17,046 nucleotides of DNA. Source: an uncultured Treponema sp. Its GTDB lineage: Bacteria; Spirochaetota; Spirochaetia; Treponematales; Treponemataceae. The translations under genes and the position numbers were made by a program. Numbering within the stretch: position 1 is the stretch's first letter; every line of letters begins with the position of its first letter. Under the pieces are notes generated by a model. It did no database searches, was not told the origin of the DNA, and saw only the letters and a program-made list of their open reading frames with translations. The DNA is taken from NCBI GenBank assembly GCA_937902445.1, contig CALELJ010000268.1, forward strand, positions 1 to 17,046. Direction: 5' to 3'. Below, one piece after another: positions 1 through 7,554 of this stretch.

Positions 1-636
1 GTTGTCTGCGTTGAGGTTGTTCCAGATTCTGTCTGTAAGCTCATCAATGTTTCCCTTGAGTTCAACAAGCTCAGGCTCTCCCTCAAAGCTTGGAAGCGGT
101 GAACCGTTGCCCATGTATGTATGGATGTAGCGGCCTGCTCCTTCCTTTGGATTGCTGTAGTCATATGTAAAGCGGTTGCATCTTGAACCGTCCCCGCCAT
201 CGCTCTTGAGAATCGACATTGAGAAATCAAATTTTCCGCCTTCAACATTCATGAGACCTGAGATGCGTGGTGTATAGTTTGGTGCGTCATCTTCGAATTC
301 GCGGCAAAGAAGGGACTGTTCGAAGGTCTTTCCTGCCTTGAGTCCGTCGTTGATGGTGTCTGTCTGGTCACCGTTTGTTACGATTGTTCTGTTTCCAAGA
401 ACACGGACAGGCCAGTAGATGATAAGATGAGGATCAACCATTTTTGATTCATCAAATGCCTGCGTGCGGAGTCCTTCACCGTCTTCAACAAAAACACGGT
501 TGCGGCTGTTTTCGCTGCGACCCATGATCCAGTATGCAGAAACCGCATATTTTCCGTCTTCAGACTTGCCGATAACGATTCCGCGTCCAGGATATTCATT
601 CTCAGAAAGTGTCTTTTCAAGATTCTTCAAGTTCAT
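1..636 (-). CDS. PurO-type IMP cyclohydrolase, C-terminus cut by the window edge
   Basis: Probable IMP cyclohydrolase of the archaeal PurO-like family (IMP_cyclohyd), closing the purine ring of FAICAR to give IMP in the last step of de novo purine synthesis in the cytoplasm. The minus strand is open for 212 codons from the ATG at 634-636 to base 1, with no stop. Family-like blocks are visible: PGRGIVIG at residues 16-23, the stretch AYWIMGRSENSRNRVF at about 34-49, and TNGDQTDTINDGL at about 91-103. A good ribosome site (AGGAG) lies 5 bases before the ATG. Members I know of are somewhat over 230 residues, so perhaps 20-30 C-terminal residues are missing. The gene is divergent from the foldase gene and probably has its own promoter at 697-725. 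The family call rests on recalled motifs. Confidence 0.86.
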   Translation of the reverse strand, partial: MNLKNLEKTLSENEYPGRGIVIGKSEDGKYAVSAYWIMGRSENSRNRVFVEDGEGLRTQAFDESKMVDPHLIIYWPVRVLGNRTIVTNGDQTDTINDGLKAGKTFEQSLLCREFEDDAPNYTPRISGLMNVEGGKFDFSMSILKSDGGDGSRCNRFTYDYSNPKEGAGRYIHTYMGNGSPLPSFEGEPELVELKGNIDELTDRIWNNLNADN

Positions 637-696
637 AGCAACTCCTAATTAAAATCCGCATCAAAATATAGTGTTTCAGTCTCAGCGGCATGGCGA

Positions 697-725
697 ATAT
701 TATCATGCAGTAAAAATGAAGACAA
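697..725 (-). promoter_or_regulatory. Probable sigma-70 promoter of the IMP cyclohydrolase gene
   Basis: On the minus strand a -35 box TTGTCT (725-720) is followed after 17 bases by a -10 box TAATAT (702-697). Initiation near 690 would leave a leader of about 55 bases before the ATG at 636. The match is good but not perfect, and no experimental support is available. Confidence 0.5.
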
Positions 726-810
726 GACGGCCTGACGGAGTTCCGGCAGTAAAATTTAACCTATTGTTATTTAAACAAAAACATTTTTCATCCCTTTTGA
801 ATATATCAAA

Positions 811-839
811 TTGACACAGTAAATCTACAGTGATAAAAT
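811..839 (+). promoter_or_regulatory. Strong consensus sigma-70 promoter of the foldase-DUF115 operon
   Basis: A perfect -35 box TTGACA (811-816) is followed by exactly 17 bases and a -10 box TAAAAT (834-839). Transcription would start near 846, giving a leader of about 62 bases before the ATG at 908. The near-consensus boxes, together with the codon bias of the first gene, suggest high expression. Confidence 0.75.
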
Positions 840-907
840 ATGTAATCTCATATTCCGTGTATGGGACAACTGTTAAAGAAAAAAAATTAAAAGGACGATT
901 AAATTCC

Positions 908-2419
908 ATGAGCGAAGTAATCAATTTCACAGAAACAAAAAAGAAAGAAAGTTCAAAAATCGGTGCTGTAATCATTCTCGTCATTTCAGCCCTTGTTTTC
1001 CTTCCATTCGGTGCAAGTGCTATCTTTGAGTCGATTTTCAACAAGCGCCAGGTCAATACATTCGGTTCATATGCCGGACAGAAAATCAGCTACGAACCAG
1101 GTTCATAGTTCTACAACGCAGCCGCAAACCTTGCCCAGAGCTACCAGTCTGCAGGCTACCAGCTCAACGAACAGACCTACTACTACATCCTCAACCAGGC
1201 TTTCAAGCAGACTGTTCTTGACATGGCAGTAACAGGTGCTGTAAAGGATTCTGGATTCACAGTATCAAAAGAAGCTGTAAACCGCGCAATCCTCCCTGCA
1301 TTCACAGACGTTGACGGAAACTTCTCACAGAGAATCTACAATCAGGTGAGCCAGGCTGACATCGACAGCCTCAAGAGAAATGCTGAAGGTCAGCTTACAT
1401 ATTCACGCTACATCAACGACCTTTTTGGAACAGCAGATTCTTCAGCAAACGCAAAGATTTCCCTCTACGGAATGAAGAAGAGCGCCGCTGAAAAGCAGTT
1501 TGTAGCAAAGATGGCAGAAGAAAAGCATTCCTTTGAAGTTGCAGTTTTCAACACAGAAGACTATCCAAAGGCAGAAGCTGCAGAATACGGAAAGAAAAAC
1601 GCAGACAAGTTTGTTAAGTACAACCTTTCTGTAATCACAGTTGACGAAGAATCAGAGGCAAAGGCAATCCTCAAGCAGATCAACTCAAACGAAATCACTT
1701 TTGCTGATGCCCTTGCAGTAAAATCACAGAACTACTACACAACTCCAGAAGGAAAGATTTCCGGAGAATATGCATACCAGATTGAAAATGCAATCGACAA
1801 TGCCGATGACATGCCAAAGATTACAGAACTTGGAACAGACACAATCAGTGATGTAATCAAGACAAAGCGTGGTTATTCAATCTTTAAGGCAGACGGAGAA
1901 AAGGAAACTCCTGATTTCACAAAGGATGAATCAATTGACGTTGTACTTTCTTACATGAAGGCAAACGAAAAGGGAACAATCGAAGACTACTTCACAAACA
2001 TTGCATCAAACTTCACATCTGAAGCAGCAATCACATCTTTTGACAAAGCATGTGAAAAGTTTGGCGTAACAAAGACAGACGTTCCTGCATTTGCAGTTAA
2101 CTATGGAAACGCAAACCTCTACGCAAGAGGAACAGATGTTGAAGGTCTTGCTTCAATCGCAGGCAATGCATCAACATACAAGACACTCTTCTCTCTCAAG
2201 ATGGATGAAATCAGTGCTCCATTCCTCCTTTCAGGAAAGATTGTTGTAGCAAAGTGTGTAGGCATCCAGTTTGATGATGTTGAGGACAACGCAAACTCCC
2301 TTGACCCACAGATTGAACAGGCAGACAGGAATTCTATGCAGGGCACTCTCATGGCAAGCGACAAGGTTGTTGACAACTTCTTCACAACTTACCTTGAGAT
2401 GGTAAGCAACAACAGATAG
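908..2419 (+). CDS. Membrane-anchored SurA/PpiD-like peptidyl-prolyl isomerase, interrupted by an in-frame amber codon
   Basis: Read as one frame from the ATG at 908 to the TAG at 2417-2419, this is a 503-residue protein broken by TAG at codon 67 (1106-1108). Residues 19-41 form one hydrophobic helix after a short lysine-rich N-terminus, a PpiD-like layout with an inner-membrane anchor and the bulk in the periplasm. Residues about 70-230 are a helical SurA-N-like chaperone region, and about 235-335 resemble a parvulin (PPIC) domain ending in the block KTKRGYSIFKADG. The frame stays clean after the stop, and the bases between it and the next Met (codon 106, base 1223) encode plausible foldase sequence. 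An ORF starting at 1223 has no ribosome site and would lose the anchor. The AAGGA before the 908 ATG is spaced rather far, about 12 bases. Codon use (AAC, TTC, AAG, CAG) suggests high expression. The family call is moderate; the parvulin domain is divergent. Confidence 0.72.
1106..1108 (+). other. In-frame amber (TAG) codon within the foldase gene
   Basis: The TAG is in the same frame as the ATG at 908 and the Met at 1223. It lies between Gly-Ser and Phe-Tyr-Asn codons, just after the membrane helix. It is one substitution from CAG, AAG or GAG. TAG is used as the normal stop by several genes here (2419, 4071, lepA, spoVG, LCP, yqeK), so reassignment of TAG in this organism is unlikely. A recent null mutation or a base error are the simplest readings. 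Confidence 0.85.
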
Positions 2420-2427
2420 GAATACTC

Positions 2428-4071
2428 TTGGACAGTTTGATCCAAAATGAAAAGCCCCGCCTGGTAAATGCCGGTCAGGGCTTTTCTCATTTAAACACAG
2501 TTGAATACAAAGGCCGCTATCTCTATTCAAAGTACAATCCGGTACGGGCAATTGAAGCTTTGATAGATTCATTTGAAATTCTTCCCGGAACGCTGGTGGT
2601 CATATTCTCCCCCCTGCTCTGGTATGGCTTTGAAAAACTTGCCGCAAAACTGACGGACAACTGTTCCGTGATTGCCATTGAAAGCGATGACCAGCTTGAA
2701 TCCATAGCAAGGGATTCATCAATTCCATTTTCCCATAAAAACTTTGAAGGTTTATTCAACATTAAAAACACAGTGGAAATTGAAGGGCGAATAAAGAATC
2801 TTGTCTCAACCGGAGTTATAAAAAGATCCCTCAGGATTGACTTCAGCGCAGGAGTCCAGTTTTCAAAGGAGCTTTACGATTATACGGCCATGGCAATTCA
2901 GGATGCGATAAGCGTCTTCTGGAAAAATCGCCTGACGCTGGTGAAAATGGGGCGGCTCTTTTCTAAAAACCTTTTCAAGAACCTGCAGAAAATGAAGGAT
3001 GCCCTTCTCCTTGATGACATGAAGGAGACCATTTCAAAACCTTTGATTGTTCTTGGAGCCGGCGAAGGAATAGATACCATAGACTGGGAATCGATAGAGA
3101 CAAAGGATTTTTTCATAATCTGTGTTGACGCATCCTTGCAGCCTCTTCTTGACAGGCACATTGTTCCGGATGCTATAGTCGGCATGGAAAGCCAGTACGC
3201 CATACAGAAAGTTTATACGGGGGTATCAAAGGCTCTTGAAATTTCAGACACACTTTTTTTTGCAGACCTTTCATCACGTCACGAAATAGTCGACCTGCTT
3301 GGAAAGAAAACTGTTTTCTTTGCCTCTAAGTATTCAGACGGAACTTTCTTCAACCGTTTGAAGGAAAAGGGAATTGTTGACGATTACATGATGCCTATGG
3401 GTTCCGTTGGGCTTGCTGCAGTCTACATAGCCTGCTCTCTCAGAAAGGATGAGAACATTCCTGTTTACGTAAGTGGCCTTGATTTCAGCTACAGCATTGG
3501 ATCAACCCATGCAAAAAACACATCTGCACACAAAGGAAGGCTCATACAGTGCAAAAGAACCATTCCCGTTGAAAACTACGATGCCGCCTATGGACCATCA
3601 TCTGAATATGCCGTGGACAAGCATGGAAACAGAATCATTACATTGAAGAACATGCTTTCATATGCACAGCAGTTCAGGATGTTTTTTTCAAAGACAAAAA
3701 ACCTTTTTGACGCATCAGAAACCGGACTGGATCTTGAAGTTCAGCGGAAGAAAATCGGAGAGGAGAAAAACCTTATTTCAGAATCACCTTTCATCTACAA
3801 TGCTACAAACCGCCTTTCATCATCTGCACTTGAATTCATTGCTGAGGAAAGGAATTCTCTTGAGCAGATAAAGGACCTTCTTTCTCAAGGTGAGAAATCT
3901 TCATTTTACGACGGAACCGGTCTGGAAATGCAGCTTAAAAAACTTCTTGAATGCAGGGAATACCTGTACCTTCACTTTCCAGACGGATACCGTCTTTCAA
4001 TGGACACTTCATTTCTGAAAAGAGTCAGAGCTGAAGTGGATTTTTTCCTTAAATTGATGAAGCAATCCTAG
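2428..4071 (+). CDS. Maf/DUF115 family protein (MptE-like domain, motility-associated glycosyltransferase type)
   Basis: A 547-residue cytoplasmic protein with a central MAF_flag10/DUF115 domain at about residues 204-365. Visible elements are the nucleotide-site-like loop VLGAGEGID (208-216), PDAIVGMES (247-255), the helix GSVGLAAVYIACSLR (325-339) and the block VSGLDFSY with a following STHAKN (348-364). In archaea this fold makes 6-hydroxymethylpterin diphosphate. In bacteria Maf relatives transfer sugars such as pseudaminic acid to flagellin, so a role in flagellin or surface glycosylation is an inference. The start is TTG at 2428, chosen because an AGGA overlaps the foldase stop at 2417-2419 about 8 bases upstream, implying translational coupling. 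The first in-frame residues fit well. The stop codon overlaps that of convergent lepA. Confidence 0.83.
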   Translation: MDSLIQNEKPRLVNAGQGFSHLNTVEYKGRYLYSKYNPVRAIEALIDSFEILPGTLVVIFSPLLWYGFEKLAAKLTDNCSVIAIESDDQLESIARDSSIPFSHKNFEGLFNIKNTVEIEGRIKNLVSTGVIKRSLRIDFSAGVQFSKELYDYTAMAIQDAISVFWKNRLTLVKMGRLFSKNLFKNLQKMKDALLLDDMKETISKPLIVLGAGEGIDTIDWESIETKDFFIICVDASLQPLLDRHIVPDAIVGMESQYAIQKVYTGVSKALEISDTLFFADLSSRHEIVDLLGKKTVFFASKYSDGTFFNRLKEKGIVDDYMMPMGSVGLAAVYIACSLRKDENIPVYVSGLDFSYSIGSTHAKNTSAHKGRLIQCKRTIPVENYDAAYGPSSEYAVDKHGNRIITLKNMLSYAQQFRMFFSKTKNLFDASETGLDLEVQRKKIGEEKNLISESPFIYNATNRLSSSALEFIAEERNSLEQIKDLLSQGEKSSFYDGTGLEMQLKKLLECREYLYLHFPDGYRLSMDTSFLKRVRAEVDFFLKLMKQS

Positions 4072-5873
4072 TTGTCATCATTTTCCTTGAGGACCGCAAG
4101 GAATGCACTCTGCGGAAGTTCAACATTACCGGCCATAAGCATTCGCTTTTTACCGGCTTTCTGCTTTTCCAAAAGCTTTCTTTTACGTGTCACGTCACCA
4201 CCATAACATTTTGCAAGAACATCCTTTCTTACAGGGTTGACAGTTTCACGGGCGATGATCTGTGCACCGATTGCTCCCTGGATTGCAACCTTGAACTGCT
4301 GGCGGCTGATTTCACCTTTGAGACGTTCGCAGACTACCTTGGCACGTTCTACTGCGGCAGGCCTGTAACAAAGCTGAGCCAGAGCATCCACAGGTTTGGA
4401 GTTTATGAGTATGTCGATCTTTATGAGATCCGTCGGGCGGTAGTCAATGACTTCATAGTCAAAACTTGCATAACCACGGCTGTATGACTTGAGCTTGTCA
4501 TAAAAATCAAAAAGAACTTCCGAAAGCGGCATTTCATAGATGAGTTCAACACGTTTTTCATCAAGATAACTCATGTTGGTCTGGGCACCACGTTTCATGC
4601 GGCACAATTCCATGATGTTTCCAAGGAATTCAGTAGGAGTAATGATTGAAGCCCTGATATATGGTTCCTGAGACGAATTGATCTTTCCATCCGGGAAGTC
4701 GGCAGGATTGTCAACGTAGAATTCTTCCTTTCCCGCAGGAGTAACCTTGTAGCGGACACTTGGAGCGGTAAAGATTACAACCTGGTCAAAATCACGCTCA
4801 AGACGTTCCTGAACGATTTCAAGATGAAGAAGGCCAAGAAATCCGCAGCGGAACCCGTTACCGAGGGCAAGGGAATTGTCTTTCTCATAGACAAGGGAAG
4901 CATCGTTGAGCTTAAGCTTTTCCATGGCTTCCTTAAGTTCCTCGTAGTCATTGGAATCGATCGGATAGATGGATGAGAAGACAACCGGCTTTACATCCTT
5001 GAATCCTGCAAGGGGAGCCTTTGCCGGATTTGCGACGGTTGTAATGGTATCGCCAACTTTAACATCGGAAACTGTCTTGATGCCTGCAATGATGTATCCT
5101 ACATCGCCAGCTTCGAGAACACCGGTCTCTTCGTAGTTGATCTTGAAGATTCCACACTTGTCAACCTTGTACTCAGTGTTGGAACTCATAAAGCGGATTA
5201 TGTCACCGCATCTGACAGTTCCTTCCATAACACGGATGTGAACGACAACACCACGGTATTCATCATAATGGCAGTCGAAAATCAAGGCCTGCAAAGGTCC
5301 GTTCACATCACCTTCTGGAGGCGGAAGTTTTGTAACGATGGCTTCGAGAAGTTCGTCGACCCCCTCACCTGTTTTTGCACTGACAAGCTGGGCATCGGCA
5401 CTGTCCAGACCAAGATCCTTGTCTATCTGTTTTTTGACGCTTTCAACATCGGCGCTTGCAAGGTCTATTTTGTTTACAACAGGAACGATTGTAAGGTCCT
5501 GTTCCATTGCAAGGTACATGTTGCTCATGGTCTGGCTTTCAACACCCTGGGTGGCGTCAATGAGAAGAAGAGCACCTTCGCAGGAAGCAATGGCACGGCT
5601 TACTTCATATGAAAAGTCTACATGACCCGGAGTATCGACAAAGTTCAATTCATAGTCATGACCATCCTTTGCATGATACGGAATTGTTACAGCCTGACTT
5701 TTGATTGTAATTCCACGCTCACGCTCAATATCCATATTGTCAAGAATCTGGTTCATCATCTGGCGGTCTTCGATGATCTTTGCATGCTGGATCAGACGGT
5801 CAGCAAGGGTTGACTTACCATGATCGATGTGCGCTGTGATACAGAAATTTCTCTTATATTTTAATTCAGTCAT
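4068..5873 (-). CDS. lepA: Elongation factor 4 (LepA), ribosomal GTPase
   Basis: A full-length 601-residue LepA/EF-4, a translational GTPase that binds the ribosome and affects elongation or ribosome assembly under stress. The G domain shows G1 AHIDHGKS at residues 14-21, the switch block RERGITIKSQ at 51-60, G3 DTPGH at 80-84 and G4 NKID at 134-137. The EF-G-like domains follow, and the C-terminal LepA-specific part ends in a basic stretch rich in Lys and Arg. The length matches the family norm of about 600. The ATG at 5873 has an AAAGGA site with ordinary spacing. It is the last gene of a minus-strand run after htrA, 18 bases downstream of it. No terminator is visible at its end because its TAG overlaps the stop of the convergent DUF115 gene. 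Confidence 0.98.
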   Translation of the reverse strand: MTELKYKRNFCITAHIDHGKSTLADRLIQHAKIIEDRQMMNQILDNMDIERERGITIKSQAVTIPYHAKDGHDYELNFVDTPGHVDFSYEVSRAIASCEGALLLIDATQGVESQTMSNMYLAMEQDLTIVPVVNKIDLASADVESVKKQIDKDLGLDSADAQLVSAKTGEGVDELLEAIVTKLPPPEGDVNGPLQALIFDCHYDEYRGVVVHIRVMEGTVRCGDIIRFMSSNTEYKVDKCGIFKINYEETGVLEAGDVGYIIAGIKTVSDVKVGDTITTVANPAKAPLAGFKDVKPVVFSSIYPIDSNDYEELKEAMEKLKLNDASLVYEKDNSLALGNGFRCGFLGLLHLEIVQERLERDFDQVVIFTAPSVRYKVTPAGKEEFYVDNPADFPDGKINSSQEPYIRASIITPTEFLGNIMELCRMKRGAQTNMSYLDEKRVELIYEMPLSEVLFDFYDKLKSYSRGYASFDYEVIDYRPTDLIKIDILINSKPVDALAQLCYRPAAVERAKVVCERLKGEISRQQFKVAIQGAIGAQIIARETVNPVRKDVLAKCYGGDVTRKRKLLEKQKAGKKRMLMAGNVELPQSAFLAVLKENDDN

Positions 5874-5891
5874 ATTTTTTCCTTTTTGAAC

Positions 5892-7553
5892 TTAAAAATA
5901 ATTCGGGCTGTCCATCGGAGCAGGAACCCTCATGCTCACGTCAAGAAAGCCATTTTTTCTTTTCTTTGCATAAAGCGTAACCATTGCGGCAGACTTGTCT
6001 TCTGAAAATGTAATGTCAGTTACCTGAACCGGATCATTTTCACTGAACCCCGTCTCATCTGCAACGGAACCCTTTATTATGCTAACGATATTATAAGACC
6101 TCTTGTTTGTAGTAGAGGAATTAACCATTTTCATGCCGAACATCGGATAGAAGGCATTCTCAAGCAGATCATGCCTGAAAATTTCATAGCCTGGAGACGA
6201 TGGCCTTTTTTCAAGATAGACAATTCTGTCTTCCGTGCTGCCTGATTCCGTAAGCACGGTGACTTTAGTGATTATGTTGGACTCAAGTTTCATGGCACCA
6301 ACATGAAGCTGATCCAGTGAAGACACAGGAACTCCATTTACAGCCACAATCACGTCATCCTTTTTAATACCTGCAAGATCGGCACTTCCGCCTGGCAGAC
6401 AGTAATAAACATGAACTCCTTCTCTTTTGGCACCTGCACCAGGAAGTCTCTTTGTTTTTCCGTAGGCGGAAATCCATGGATGCTCCCTTTCACCACCGGC
6501 ATACAGAAACGGAAGTTCATTTTTGAGGTACTCAACAGGAATGGCAAAATTCAGCCCCTGGAAGTTAGGTACTCCGGCAAAAACAATTGCCTGAACGCGC
6601 CCCTGCTCGTCAATAAGAGGGCCTCCGGAATTTCCAGAGTTTACGGCGGCATCAATCTGGAATACAGTTCCGGCTGTAAAAAGCTGTCTGTCAGTGGCAG
6701 AAATGATACCGCTTGTAAGTGTCTTTTCAAGCCCCAATGGAGAACCTATGGCATAAACCTTGTCTCCGACCGAAAGATCCTTTGACGATCCAAGGGCAAA
6801 AACATAGGGGGCTTCAATTTCAGTTTTCAAAAGTGCGATGTCCAGTGTATGGTCATAACCGACAACCTTTGCAGGAATTCTTGTATCAGGATCGTCAGCA
6901 AGTTTTATATAAAGCCTTGCATAGCCTTCATATTTCTTGTCCACCATATCTGAAATGACATGATGATTTGTTACGATATAACCATTTTCCGAGATAAAAA
7001 ACCCACTGCCCAGAACAGAGTCAGCATAGCCTACTCCACGCTGAATCTTGATTCCCTTGTCAACGTAGACTGTAACAGTACCGCTGATCATTTTAGCGAC
7101 AGAAGCATTAGCCACGGAAGCCTTTGAACTGCCTGGAACATCCTTGTACAGTGTGTTTTCAATCTGCTGTTCCGACATCTTCATGTTCGCTCCGGAATAT
7201 GAAACTGCGCTCAAGGACCTTGCGATCCTCAGGGCATCGGAAAGATTCTTTTCGGCGATGTTAAGGTTAAGTTCCTCAACAGCCTTTTCACAGCATTCAT
7301 CAAAAAGAGACCTTGAATCAGGAGTGCCTCCAAGTTTTTCCATCATCAGCCTTGAACGCCACAAAGCCTTTATCGAATTTACCTGTGACATTTTCCTGAT
7401 GTAATCGAACTGTTCCTTCACGACATCGTCTTCAGAATAATCGATGGGAACAAAAACATCCTTTGGAGGAACTATGGAACTGCATGAGAAAAAAAACAGG
7501 CAGAAGGAATATCCGAGAGAAAATAAAACTTTTCTTGTGCTATGAATTTTCAT
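5892..7553 (-). CDS. HtrA/DegP-like trypsin-type serine protease lipoprotein with PDZ domain
   Basis: A predicted 553-residue envelope protease or chaperone acting on misfolded periplasmic proteins. The N-terminus is a lipoprotein signal: basic residues, a hydrophobic run and Cys24 in FFSC, so it is probably lipid-anchored. Residues about 40-155 are a helical extension of unknown role. The protease domain carries the complete triad: His198 in TNHHV, Asp238 in TLDIALL and Ser309 in GNSGGP. A PDZ domain spans about 378-445, and a poorer second PDZ-like segment about 487-545. An upstream Met at 7604 would overlap the preceding gene by 50 bases. The ATG at 7553 is preferred because it gives the lipobox and has AAGGA inside the end of the upstream gene, whose TAA is one base away. 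The two genes are therefore coupled. Confidence 0.93.
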   Translation of the reverse strand: MKIHSTRKVLFSLGYSFCLFFFSCSSIVPPKDVFVPIDYSEDDVVKEQFDYIRKMSQVNSIKALWRSRLMMEKLGGTPDSRSLFDECCEKAVEELNLNIAEKNLSDALRIARSLSAVSYSGANMKMSEQQIENTLYKDVPGSSKASVANASVAKMISGTVTVYVDKGIKIQRGVGYADSVLGSGFFISENGYIVTNHHVISDMVDKKYEGYARLYIKLADDPDTRIPAKVVGYDHTLDIALLKTEIEAPYVFALGSSKDLSVGDKVYAIGSPLGLEKTLTSGIISATDRQLFTAGTVFQIDAAVNSGNSGGPLIDEQGRVQAIVFAGVPNFQGLNFAIPVEYLKNELPFLYAGGEREHPWISAYGKTKRLPGAGAKREGVHVYYCLPGGSADLAGIKKDDVIVAVNGVPVSSLDQLHVGAMKLESNIITKVTVLTESGSTEDRIVYLEKRPSSPGYEIFRHDLLENAFYPMFGMKMVNSSTTNKRSYNIVSIIKGSVADETGFSENDPVQVTDITFSEDKSAAMVTLYAKKRKNGFLDVSMRVPAPMDSPNYF

Positions 7554-7554
7554 T

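Larger units (their letters stand above)
637..907. other. Divergent intergenic region
   Basis: This 271-base AT-rich stretch separates the minus-strand IMP cyclohydrolase from the plus-strand foldase. It holds the two outward-facing promoters listed separately and no convincing gene. A short GC-rich imperfect inverted repeat (around 729-752) lies between them. Its stem is too short and broken for a confident terminator or operator. No RNA gene or riboswitch was recognised. Confidence 0.6.

Noticed and set aside
729..752. GC-rich imperfect hairpin in the 637-907 gap as a terminator or riboswitch
   Set aside because: The stem is short and mismatched, no U-run follows on either strand, and no known riboswitch core is recognisable.
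1106..1108. TAG reassigned to an amino acid or pyrrolysine in this organism
   Set aside because: TAG is the natural terminator of several intact genes in the window, and no pyl genes are seen here.
5238..5813. Several plus-strand open frames inside lepA
   Set aside because: They are antisense shadows of a full-length, highly conserved lepA and lack coding features.
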